A stretch of 64,000 nucleotides of DNA, taken from Sthenelais limicola. Taxonomy: Eukaryota; Annelida; Polychaeta; Phyllodocida; Sigalionidae. The stretch spans positions 43,399,744 to 43,463,743 of the forward strand of contig OW804096.1 of NCBI GenBank assembly GCA_942159475.1, in the 5' to 3' direction. The notes under the pieces are model-generated. The model searched no databases. It was not told the DNA's origin and saw only the letters and a program-made list of their open reading frames with translations. Each line of letters opens with the position of its first letter. The first letter of the stretch is position 1. Positions 45,289-57,299 of the stretch are shown here, in pieces. A program made the translations under genes and the position numbers.

Positions 45289-48200
45289 TCAGGACGATGG
45301 TGGTTGAGTGTCACGAGCGGATGCTGCTTGTGACGCGGCAGCCGTCATGAACATGTTACAAGCCATCACTGCCTTCGTTGCAATCTGTAAAAGCAAGAAA
45401 TACAAGGCGGACCATGAGCAACTTAGCAAGATTTAAGCCACGAGGCGCACTTTATATTGAGCATTATTATATATATCGATACAAAAGCAAAATTTCATCA
45501 TGAATAATCTTGTTGCACAGCACTCATATATATACTTTTAATATAATACGATCAGTCGATCAGTCTTTAAAAGCAGAATAAAAGCAATTTAATTTCAGTA
45601 ACTGTTATATATCTATTAAACACTTCGATTGGTAACTATGCAATTATATAGCTATCTAAGTGGTATATTACAAGTGTAAGATTCTATTATTGGTGTGTCA
45701 TATACATTAAAATCGATATGATTTGCAACTAATGTCTACCACTAAGCAAAGGTGCAGCACAAACGATACAGAATTTTGTACATGGCAACCATCGAAGGAA
45801 ACCTCAAAGTCCCTCCAGTAAGTTATTTGTAACTACGACATATCAATCTACCTCATGGACCTGTCCACAGTATGTACAACATAAAACCAGAGATGTCCCC
45901 AAGAATATAATAAAGAGTGTATTTTAATGGCATAAGATCCATCACAAAACTGACGTATTTACATTCAAGTTCCAAGAGAGACCATGATATGAAAGAAACA
46001 AATATACTGGCTAGTTACCTTCCCTTTCTAATTGAAAATTTTGAAAAGACCACAGACTTCATTATTATAAAATAAAACTATCTGTTAAATGGAATCAATA
46101 TGAATAACAAACCACCTGAATTTGTGTGTATAAAGTGCTTAGGAAAATCCATTACTGCTATATATTTCTCATATTTTTAGTACTATATGCTTCATAATGG
46201 TTAATAATATTGTATCTTGTAATAGTGTTGAGTGCTTGATATCGATAAAGAAAGTTTTAAAACATAATTGAATAGACAAACCCACCTTCATTTTTCTGTT
46301 GGCATTCAATAGCTTCAGTTTGTTCTGTGCTGCTTCCATGTGAGTGACCTTAGCTGCCTGTCTCTTTATCCATGGATGGACGAGTGCCTGTTGAGCTGTT
46401 AGTCGTCGGCTAGGTTCTAACTGCAATAACTTATTGATGAAGTCCTGCAAAGCGTATTTCAATAAACCTTTGCACTTGTAGTTTATGCGATATGACAATA
46501 AATCACCCAACTGTTTGTACAATTATAATTATATCTACTATTTATCATATATTGATTGCTACGAAGTTATGTACCCCATCCCACTTTCAACTGCCACTAT
46601 ATTATATTGTGGACAAGCAAATATAATAATCATTTCATATAAAATCTGTTATAGTTGTTATTGAGGATGTATTTATAGCCATTGGAGTGCCATAGACGGC
46701 TTATCATATTGGCTTTTCAATTGGTCTCGCTACTCGTGACGTTTTTTGTCAGTTAACATAAGTATAAGTATATTAAATATATTTTTCCTCAGATATAAGG
46801 GATTAATCTGCTCTGCTTAGTGGCTATTGACTCTATTTGTTCATTACATTATAGGTTTGATACCACTCTAATTATATTATGGATACATATCATTTAGATT
46901 AACAGAATTGGAGGAACGAGAATTGATATAAGTTTCTTTTATCCCGTCCCTTTGTTCTTAGTGTATGTGCATAAAGGTCCTTTTCAGGACTAGGCGATTC
47001 TTATCAACAGCAACGCAAAAACACATCCGCAAGGTGGACATGCATTTTTTCACTATCACTTAAATAAAAAAAATTATATACGTTTGAGAAATCGCCTAAT
47101 CCAAACAATTGGTCCTCGCTACTTAATTGGTGTCAAACGGAACGAGGTGCTCGCTCTCGGTGCTACCACTGTATGAGTCAAAACGCTCCTTGGCGTGACG
47201 TCACATACGATGACGCAACTGAACATCATGTCACAACGAAATCTATTGGTTAATTCCTAGTGACATTACCAAGGCGTTGGTCTGCATGGTGACCTGTAGC
47301 TGTTTGTTGTTGATATTATGAATAAAATGTAGTTATATTCAAGAACAGCTTACAGTTGCCTTTGGATTTGTTGTGAAGGGTCAAAGTGTTAATTGTATTA
47401 ATATTAGGCAGGGATTACGGTGTGATTAGACTGTAATTCTAGCTTCTACAGGGTTTTTAAGGCATTAACAAGATGGCGTGGGTGACAGGTAAAAAAACCC
47501 ATTGGTCTTATAGGGATCCAATGGGTGGGGTGCTCTGTAGGGAGCTGATTGGCCCCTATGCAGGCCCTGGAGTGGGTCTTGCAATGGTCGGGGTCCTTCT
47601 GTCTGTTATGTTCAGGCTAGTGGTTTCGACTATAAGGTCTCATCAGGCACGAAGGATTGGTTATCCCCCTGAGGAGGGATTTTGTTTAGAGGTTTTTTAG
47701 GTGTAGATTGGAGTTATTGTTACAACCTAGTGAGTCACATGATTTACCCCTGGGATGAGTCCCTCTACCCAGAATATTGTCATGGGAGGGGCGGAGATTT
47801 TGAGGTGGTAGGCCTTGGGCCTCCAGAGTATATATCTGGGATATGGATACTGAGGTGGGAGGGGAGGTAGTCCGGTATCTGAAAACCAGAAAGATACTTT
47901 TAAAATTCCTCCAGAAGCTCCCTTCAGTCAGCCAGGTTTAGTCCGCGAGGGACTATTGATTGCAGACGGTGCATCCAATTACGTTCTTCAAGATCTCTGG
48001 CGTCCTTCCCCTTTTGAGATTTTGCGAATTCCTTAATGAAACTAAGGACTGAGATTTCCATGCCAATCTCACGCGCAGGGTTGTCTCTAGGGCAGGCATT
48101 AAAATGTCTGGTGACAGGTTTGTCTTGGTGATGTTTGATTGAGAAGATGTGGGATCCAAATCTAGTGATAATAGAATTTCCAGTTTGTCCTACATATTGA

Positions 48201-51200
48201 ATACCACAGTGTTTACAGGTTATGGCATAATATTATATCAAGTTATTGCTTTGGCAACACACATGACGGAAACAGGAATGTTTCAATTTGGTGGTGTGAG
48301 AAATTATCTCACCTGTTTTGTTCAATAAATAGAGAGAATGGGACGAGCTGGCAATAATCGAAAATTTATAGGACGAGATTCGTCCACATAAGCACGATGC
48401 CGTAGGCAGAGTGCTTATGTGGACGAATCAAGTCCTATAAACTTTCGATTATTGCCAGCGAGTTCCATTCTATATTTATTATATGTGCATGAAATTTGAC
48501 CATATGTTATCAGATATCACTGAAAAAATATTAAAGAAGTCTCAGAGAGCCCCGCTGCCCCGCTGATAGCCCCACTGACAGCCCCGTTATTAGCCAAGTT
48601 ATATTGTTGACTTAAAACGTTCATATCGCAGCCATTTCTTTAGCTACATTAATAAAATTTATATCATTCAATAGAGAATGTATTGCTCTATTTAATGATG
48701 GGATTTTTATTATGTATTTCTCTAATCATAGTACCAGAATCACGGGTGGATTACCGATCGCGGGGATTTGTTTACATCCTTCGCGGGGATTTGTTTACAT
48801 CCATTGCTCCGCGAAGCATATAAACAGAGCTATTTTTAGACAACTACATTCATATAGGACGCGTCCTATATGACTATTTTTATAGCACCCCACTTATAGC
48901 ACTTCTCATATAGCATGCGCGTATAATAAAGAACAATATTTGCATGTTCTCGGTCTTTTGCAAACATTCTGTGTTTGACTACTCGGATCTCGTGTTTTGG
49001 GGGTGGTGGTTGAGGCACGAACGAGAAGGGAACTGAGGTTCTCATTTTTGCGTTCACCAAAGATGATGTTGGCATTTTGTAGTTTCCTGGTGGTTTTATT
49101 ACCTTCCAGGATACCCCAATTTTTCTTGATGGTTTTCTTAATTTTGGGGTTTTGTGGATTATGGGTGGTAATCATATAGAATGTGTGTTCTTCCCCAGAT
49201 GTTCGGGCAACCGGAGTGTTACCACGTTGATCATCAATGATTTGGGATCTGTTTTTCTCTTCCGCTCTATGAAGAGAGTCTCTCAGGAGGTCTTTTGGGT
49301 ATCCTCTCCGTTTGAAATGGAATAGGAGTGTGCCCGCATGAAGACGAAAATCTTCGATGTTTGTGCAATTCCTGCGTACTCTGAGGAATTGTGAGTAGGG
49401 TATCCCATTCAGTACATGTTTCGGATGAGCCGAGTCATACTGGAGGTAGTTGTGGCTATCAGTTGGTTTGGTGTAGAGTTCTGTATGGACCGATCCGGTA
49501 GGGGATCGACATATGGATCCATAGATCTAAAAAACTGATCTTGGTTAGGGAGCTTTCCAAGGTTAGTTTGATAGTAGGGAGTTGGTTATTTAGGTGGTCT
49601 AGAAACCGATGCAGGTTTTCTTGTCCATGTTTCCAGATGACTAGGACATCATCAATGTATCGTTTCCAAACTAGGGGTTTGAGAGGGAAAGTGTCTAGGG
49701 CTTTCTTTTCAAAATCCCCCATAAACAAGCATGTGAATGATGGGGCTAGTTTGGTTCCCATGGCTGTGCCGCCTACCTGAAGGCTTAAATTGAAAATTAT
49801 TGCAAGTCAGGACTAGTCTAAGTAGCTGACAGATTGATTGAATAGTTGGGTTCAGTTTGGGGTCTCTGTTGGCTAGTAGCGCTCTAGCTGTTGATCTTAT
49901 CCCCTCTTCGTTTGGTATATTTGTGTATAAGCTCTGGACATCAAGGGTAGCGAGAATGCTGCCCGGTGGTGCAGAGATGTGTTCTAATAAGGAGATTAGA
50001 TGTCCACTGTCCCGTACGTATGATGGTAATTTGGGTACTAGTGGTTGTAAAAAATGGTCCACAAATTCAGAAATGTGTTCAGTGGGTGAACTGTTGCCTG
50101 AAACGATCGGGCGGTAAGGGGGTGGTGACTTTTGTTTATGGATTTTCGGGAGGAAATATATGTGAGGCATGCGAACATCATTTGGTAGCAGGTAAGCTGC
50201 TGTTTTCTGAGATATTTCCCCTTTTATGGTCATATTATTGATTACACCTGAGATTGTTTTGCTGTGCTTTTCGGTTAGATCTAATTCCTGCAGCTTATAG
50301 AAAGTCTCATTTGCAAGGTCCTTTTCACCAAGATTGATGTAGTCCGTTCTATTTTGAATGACCACTGCTGATCCTTTATCAGCTTTTTTGATTAAAATTG
50401 AGCGATTCTTTGAGAGGGAGGATATCACGCGATATTCACCTGGACTGAGGTTTTTGTTTCGGGGTTTGTTAAGGTGTTGTCCGTATAGCCACTCTTCATT
50501 GGTATGAAACATACGTTCTAGTGCCGGAGTGGGTTGGGGTCGCCATTTCGATTTTAAATGGAATTTTGAGTGGTCGAAAGGTCTATAGTTTTCCCCTGGT
50601 GCGTTTGGTGTTTGCGTGGCCGATTGAGACGGGTTGGAAGTGACTGTACTGTCACTCGCAGATTGTGTGATAGGTGTTGAAGCTTGGGCCCCCCCTGTAC
50701 TGGGTTGGGTCTGTTCAAACATTTTGTCTAACGCAGTTTTTCGGGTTACGCTGAGGTGGAATTTTCTGAGATCTTCCATTAGTACGCCTATATCGGGTGT
50801 TTTCGGTGTCGGGACAAAATTCAGTCCTTTGCTTAAAACCGAAATTTCCTTAATTGGTGTCAATAACTTAATTATAAATTAAGGCATTCCAAGCTATTGC
50901 AATGTAATATTGGGTGGAACCATACATTAAAATTAATTAATTCGCAGCTGCTTACCCTAGCGTTTTCGCTGACGTCATCCCAACACGGTGAGTCAAATTC
51001 ATAATTTCCTTTCATGATTTTTTTGAAAATTGCCATGTTGTCATCATCATAGAAGGGTTCGTATCCACACAACCTGCAAATTATTATAAAAAAAGCTTTA
51101 TTTTCTCCATACATATAGATACGTTTTAAGATGTCATACAATCTAATTCATAATAAAGGTACGTATCTCAAACTTTACACACTTATTGATTGGACTCCGT

Positions 51201-54200
51201 TTTTGTTTTTTGTTTTTTAGAAAAAAGTATAAGGTGAAGAAACCCTGTAAAAATGAGGTTTAAAAATTATGATGTTGTGCCATTGCTCCGATATGACATT
51301 TCTAATACAAATTTCCCATAATATCATGAGCTTTTAATTCATATATGTTATATTAATGGATTATAAAAATAATTATGTGCCCACGGTGACAGTGAAAAGG
51401 CATCTAACCTTCACATACTTCTATAACATCAGCATATCTCAGTATCATTATCACTGTGTATGGTAGAAGGTCAAAGGAAAGACCAGTTCAGAAACTTACA
51501 ATATGTAGGCAATGACTCCAATACTCCACATATCGACAGCATTTCCGTAAAGATGTCCTTTGAGGATTTCTGGTGCTGAAGGCGCAAAGTAAACTTGCAT
51601 TGATATTTTTGTTTAAAAGGTGATCAAGAGGGTATAATCTCAATCAAACATAATTTCTTACTTCCCTCCCTTATAATATATCGTTCACATATCGCATGTT
51701 TAATGTACATAGTATGAATCCTATCATTATTTTATCACATACCGCAATATCCTGGAGTTCCACAGACACTGATCATCATAAGGCGATCATCTATTATCCG
51801 AGATAATCCAAAGTCAGCTGCAAAATGAAAAGAAATATAAAATAGTAACAGTATTATTTTATTGTAAATCATGTAGGATATGTGAGAAATGACACGGATA
51901 AGAGCAATTCTTTGAGTTGCTGTATAGTAAAATAAAGGTAGAACTTAAAGCGAGATTAATGGCCTTATTATGAATATACACAATCTTTTATTTGTGATAA
52001 TAGAAAAATAACTGATACTACAGAATATGATTTAATTTGTAAATGGTGCGATGCGGGAGTGAAAATTCTCACTAATATTCTAACGTGTTTTTGTTGTGTT
52101 TTTTTTACAAAGAACAGTTTTGATACCTAATTGGGTTATTTTATTGTAAGTGGAAGAACAATCTATACAATCTTTATATTTAAAAAAACAGCAAAAGAAA
52201 TATTGGTAAATGGTGTTTCACCTATTTTAAGCTTAGCGTCATCCGAGTTATCTTTATATAGTAAGTTTTCGGGCTGAAAGAAAAGAGATACATCATAACT
52301 CCATCTCCACTAACATTACTATAATGTATAGTGAAATTTGAGATGCAAAACATTTGATAATTCATGTATAGATCTCATTATTAGGAACACTTAATAAAGG
52401 AACACCTACTTTTAAATCCCTGTGTACTATGCCATTGTCATGTAGATACTGGTAAGAAAGAACAATAATTTGACATACAATGTAACATGACGGTGGCTCC
52501 AAGGTAAAACAGTAAAATGTAACAATGAAGTAGAGATCTTGGGATAAAAGGTCAAAATACAAATATCAAATAACGCCTTTTTGAATCAAATGAAAATAGT
52601 TAATATTAAACTAATTGTAAGCATTAGAAGAATGGGTACATTTAATAAATATAAATATAGTTTTTCAGCTGTAGACCGATATCTTTACTTCGGTTTAATA
52701 CTCAAATTTGAACATGTTATATAGTTATTTGTTCGATGCAATTTTACTGAGTATTATTATCTCTGCTTGGGTCTAGTCAGGTGTACATTTACTTTCGTTT
52801 TTCGATTTCACGCTCCTCCAATTTAATAATGATATTAACAAAATGTGCTAATTTAAAGAATGTGCTAATTAAGATATATTGACATGCGATTAGTACGGAA
52901 GTAGCACGGCTAATTCCAAACGAAGAATACAAATTGGTATAAAGCTACACGTGGTATTTTACCTTGATAGCATCGAGCATATCATTAACACATCTAGCAG
53001 CATCCTTCTCACTATAATATCCCTGTGTTACAATTCTGAAATAGATTGTTTAAAAGATGTTGATACATTATAGTTTCAGATCGGTATCGTGTGCAGAGGG
53101 CATTATAAACTAGCTAGCATTCATAAATTCAAGTTCATTTCTTTGCATAGAAATTATCACAATAAAATAATATAAAATATAATAATATATATAAAATAAG
53201 ATAATAAATGGGATGGAGGAATTGACTGAAGTGTACCTGTCAAATAGCTCCCCACCCGTGACTAGTTCCAAGACGAGATGGACTCGTATGTCTGTCTCAT
53301 ATATTTCCTTAAGTCGAATCTGCAACGCAATCAATTGTCTGTTAATAAACAATGTTGTTTGCTGAATTTTTAACAGCAACACGATTGATATTATGGTAAA
53401 ATAACCCCTATCTGTAAATCATCCGAAAAACATGTGGATTGAAGTAGGCGCAACGTTCTCGCGTTTGGATGAACCGTCTTGAGGAAATGGTCCTCTCCGT
53501 GGAAACCGCAAGCTATACCCAGTAGTATATGGACTAAGGCATTTTCATCAGATCGCAACCTCGCCCATGCTTTCAGAGGGCTATAATTATTAGATTCCAG
53601 TTCCTTGTTTGTATTTATATTAATACATAACATAAATTGGATATCCCGGATAAGCGTTGATTTATAGGAATAGTTCAATATCATCAGGCTATTTATTAAT
53701 TACCTACGCTCTCACCATCATTAAATACTATCCATTTAATTAGTCTACTACGCGAATATAGGCCATAAATCCAAGCTATAATTAAATATAATCCAAAATC
53801 TATACATTTTGTACTTACTACATTGGGATGATCCATTTTCAAGAGAACGCCAATTTCAGTTTTAACGACCTCCTTTTCCACCTATGAAAATTGATTTAAT
53901 AATCAATTAGTATCAAAAGAAACAGATTGTCAATTGGACTTTAAACTATATGTTTTGCATATTTTTTCCGCTTATATATCCACACAAACATAATATCATG
54001 GAACTTCTAGTTAAATAAAAGTATTCCATTGCGTTTTTACCTTCTTTTCAATAATTTTCACGGCCCAATGGACCCCCGTTCCTCTGTGTTCACATTTGTA
54101 GACAATTGAAGTCGCACCCCTGTTTAAAGAAAACACATTCCTTCTTGATTTCTTTCATCACAAAATAATAAATGGCAAAATAGTTACAGTTGGGTGATGT

Positions 54201-55384
54201 ACACATATATCAGTTTTGGATGGTTTATCGATGACTCAAGTAACACCTAAAATGCGATTACAATGTTTTAAATGTGATTTGGGGCTGCATTTATAGAAAA
54301 CAAAATTATTGGTGAATAATCAATACTCATAGACATTACGGTCGCCTACGTTTAACTTGTCCCAGATAAACAGTCATAATAAAATATATAACTGTTGGTT
54401 ACAGGCGTGTCTTGCCATAAACTTGATCTAAATACACACAATGCATAACATATTTGCACACCACACATATTATGTAGTCTATACGTTGGCATACATGGCG
54501 GATATACACTAGTATGACCATGCTAAATAGTTACCTTATATCCTTTGGCAAAACTGTCACATATTATATATAGGAATATTGAAATATAACATTTTCCATA
54601 TTGAAACAATAAATTGATTCATCACTTTGATGAAGTCATGGCAACGCACGAAAAAAAGTAGACATTTTAAACTGTTTAAAAGTAATGTAGAATGGACAAT
54701 AAAACATTAATATAAATAAAATAACCAAAGACTATTGGCGAAAACATTTTGGTCAAAATGGACAAAATGGATATAACGGTGTGTTAAGGTTGTTATTGGA
54801 ATGGCAACATGTTTGTTCTGAACTAATCCAACGACAAGAAAGGTCTATTCAAAGCCATGCATATTTGATGTTTGCTTTTATATATAGACTGGACTTGGCC
54901 CCATGTCTAAAGCAATTATAGATTGGGCTCCAAGGCTGATTGCATCGCTTTATATTCCCAGTGTCAGATGTGACCTTTCTCACAAGCCATTAAATTAATA
55001 TATAGAGGGTAATTACGAATTGTATATATAGAGATAATTATTGTTCACCCCGAAAATCAAGAATCATGATAAGATTTCAATTGGTTTGGAAAAAGGTACG
55101 AGATTAACTATGTCATTTATCCTAGCTGTTGATGTATTAATTAATTATTCTTGATAGATTACATTCCATGCAACAATCGGCATCACCAACTCAGTCCCTG
55201 CGCCTTTGATCGATTTTAACCGACATCTGCTTCATCGAATGAATCTAGCTATAGTTGTTGTCAAGTCAAGTTTCGAGTCAAGTTATGAGCTATATGTTTT
55301 ACATTATGCTCCCATATAATATATAATTAAATTACGTTAAAGACGAGGCTTTCAAATGATCGACCATTTGATGTATACCATAAT

Positions 55385-55424
<40 letters not shown>

Positions 55425-57087
55425 CCTGGGATTGGTACACAGTACGAAGTATAAATACTATCTGCCAGAAATGCCAGTTAATAATACATTCCTATAACTC
55501 CCAGAGTAGGGATGTTTTGGGAACTTGTGAGATCCATATAGCAGACCAGTATTCCAAACCATATCATCGCCAGGGTAATCTGGCTACCGACATATGTGAT
55601 AAACGGCTGTATTTAAAAGCTACATTTAACTCTATTATACAATCCTATTTGGTCATTCCCACCGAAATTGTGGCTCTAGAATGTACTTTGGTTGAGGAAT
55701 CACTGGTAGGAACATGTCCTGCCAATAAGTATTGATTTTTGATCTGATATAATACTTTCTGGCATGGAACGGATCCTATTTGCATCCAGTGCTTTCATCC
55801 TATATATAGGCTATATATATGCCGCGGATCCCAGTGCTTTAACCGTTGTTAAAGTTTCCCTTGGATAACGATTGCCATGATAAAAGCCACGCCCGACAAA
55901 GTTTCAAAAATAGTTGTGATGTTTGTCATAGAATGAGGAAATTTACTCAGCGGAACTCGCTATACACATTAGCTTCTCTGGAATAGGGATTGCTTCCAAA
56001 GAATATTAGAGATTATAATTGAATGCAAGAACTCACAATGCCTCATTAAATACTTAATACTTTAAGTACTTATGGCTCATATAAGGTACAATAAATCATA
56101 CAGTTTTTTCTCTATAATTAGGTTCTTTATGAGCTGTTGTATGTAAGGTATTCACAAAGGAACTCAGCGAAACAATCCAATGCAGAAGCGAATGGGAAAT
56201 TATGCAATATGCTACACCCTCAGTGTTAGGTATCAGCGTGTGACCAGGGAAGTATAAGTACTATAAGTCAATATTAGTACTAACATTAGTTTACCAATAG
56301 CATACTGTGTTGACAAACTACTTCGTACATATACGAAGTACACTTTTAGTTGAAATTAATGTAATGATGTAATGACTACTTTTTCTAATACCAAATTGGG
56401 AAACAGTCCATTACTATAGCAATAGATTATCACAAACTTATAAGAAATGCTCAGACAAAGTTAATTTCTCGGAGTAGTATTAATGTTATTGTTTTAAATC
56501 AAGCAATACCACACACAATATATATAATATAGCAGAGGACCTATAAACCAAGCTCATTTTCTTAAGATATACATATCCCCTTGGGTCTGGTCCCATGATT
56601 AAACATGGTATCGAACCATTAAGATCCGTAACTGGCTTTCACTCCCCACGCGTGTGAACTCATTCCTCGCTCAAGGATAAAAATCCAATCTGTCAATTTA
56701 TAATGTGCAATGGACTGTAGCTGCTCTCACAGCCACTGCTTGCCGGAGGGTGGGTGAAGTTTCGTTGATGTAAATATATGTACGAGTTTTGTAAGATGAC
56801 ACAAAAGCTCGATCTATAACTGGATTTTAAGTGTTAAGATTGGTCGAGCGATTAAGCAAGCCTGTCAAAACGTCACTCTCCTATAGAGAACCCGTGTTAA
56901 GCCTGTGGGGCCCTGTTAGTTCCAGGATCAAAACATAGCAGGTTCTCTAGCACCAACAAAAATCGAATACACAAAAGGCTAACACTCACCTTCCTAACTC
57001 TTTTCCTATTTCATAATAATCCTCAAAGAGCATATCAGTGATGCTCTCGTCAGTCCATTTCTCAAAAGCCATGTTCTCTTCAGGCAT
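45289..57087 (-). CDS. CAMK4: Calcium/calmodulin-dependent protein kinase type IV-like
   Basis: Twelve coding exons join in phase: 57087-56990, 54119-54041, 53881-53819, 53319-53237, 53035-52963, 52448-52410, 52273-52222, 51817-51743, 51575-51500, 51073-50956, 46444-46286, 45384-45289. The product is 336 residues. Kinase landmarks are the glycine loop GRGATSIVY, Lys in AVKII, the catalytic loop HRDLKPENLL, DFG, and activation-loop Thr in CGTPGYCAPE. After the kinase domain the stretch NRKMKIATKAVMA matches the calmodulin-binding/autoinhibitory helix of CaMK4. The protein stops soon after, without the long acidic tail of vertebrate CaMK4, so a CaMKI/IV ancestor is possible. Intron 10 is enlarged by a Penelope-like element. 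A perfect CRE lies upstream. Confidence 0.93.
46987..47102. mobile_element. Small MITE in CAMK4 intron 10
   Basis: The inverted ends GGACTAGGCGATT and AATCGCCTAATCC (one mismatch) bound a segment of about 116 bp with no coding capacity. Confidence 0.55.
47624..47646 (-). ncRNA. Candidate hammerhead ribozyme core
   Basis: On the minus strand CTGATGA (47646-47640) is followed by a short stem-loop with GAC/GTC pairing and then GAAAC (GAAA at 47627-47624). This is the conserved hammerhead core. Hammerheads are known in the terminal repeats of Penelope-like elements, and this one sits 3' of such an element. Outer stems I and III were not established. Confidence 0.45.
47924..50863 (-). pseudogene. 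Penelope-like reverse transcriptase with GIY-YIG endonuclease
   Basis: The frame from 50863 (MTPIKEISVLSKGLNF) contains PLE motifs KADKGSAVVIQNR, LPKIHK, RPIVSG and LDVQSLYTNIP. A frameshift near 49770 leads to GTKLAPSF and the catalytic YIDD in RYIDDVLVIW, and another near 49510 follows. The linker region with KKNWGIL and CKRPRTCKYC is then cut by an insertion (48330-48899). The reading resumes with a stop near 48232 and a complete GIY-YIG domain (YAITCKHCGIQYVGQTGN...), ending at 47924. The multiple frameshifts make it inactive. The order RT then GIY-YIG is that of EN-containing Penelope elements. Confidence 0.88.
48325..48899. mobile_element. Foldback-type insertion within the Penelope-like element
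   Basis: The PLE reading is interrupted between 48330 and about 48899, with AATAAA present at both edges as a possible target duplication. The first 155 bp (48325-48479) form a foldback with arms ATAAATAGAGAGAATGG...CCATTCTATATTTAT and a GGACGA...TCGTCC inner stem. The rest includes a perfect 22-bp palindrome around ACGCGT at 48850-48871. A related fragment occurs near 31750. Confidence 0.6.
55385..55424. repeat. (TA)n(TG)n microsatellite
   Basis: A compound dinucleotide run in CAMK4 intron 1. Confidence 0.9.
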
Positions 57088-57227
57088 GTCTATCCCCAGC
57101 GTATTCTGAGCACCGTTATATTTCGCTTATAGCATTGTACCCGGGGAGTTTCTGTTTACCGATCGGTTCCCTGCTACAATTACAGGCCCGCGCTCGCCTA
57201 TTTAGTTGATGTTGCTACTAGGCAATG

Positions 57228-57235
57228 TGACGTCA
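57228..57235. promoter_or_regulatory. Full cAMP response element upstream of CAMK4
   Basis: TGACGTCA, within the palindrome GTGACGTCAC, lies 141 bp upstream of the CAMK4 start codon in a GC-richer stretch. A GCATGCGC motif, resembling an NRF1 half-site, follows at about 57253-57260. There is no TATA box. Confidence 0.6.
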
Positions 57236-57299
57236 CTAGTGTAGACCAGCAGGCATGCGCGATAGTAGACGCCGAGGGATCAGGTAGTCCAGGTATCGA

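Larger units (their letters stand above)
47600..50870 (-). mobile_element. Penelope-like retroelement, 5'-truncated
   Basis: It lies in CAMK4 intron 10 in the same orientation as the gene, its 5' edge only about 85 bp from exon 10. It comprises RT and GIY-YIG coding relics (50863-47924) and a 3' region with a hammerhead-like motif at 47646-47624. The exact 3' edge was not determined and may extend to about 47470 or lower. No copy of the 3' region was seen upstream, consistent with 5' truncation. Confidence 0.75.

Noticed and set aside
47473..47700. Plus-strand ORF starting MAWVTGKK
   Set aside because: It overlaps the 3' region of the minus-strand Penelope-like element, contains the hammerhead motif, and has no recognisable domain or splice context.
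53391..53684. 97-codon minus-strand ORF in CAMK4 intron 3
   Set aside because: No kinase similarity, and the flanking exons join in phase without it; no GAAA follows its CTGATGA at hammerhead distance.
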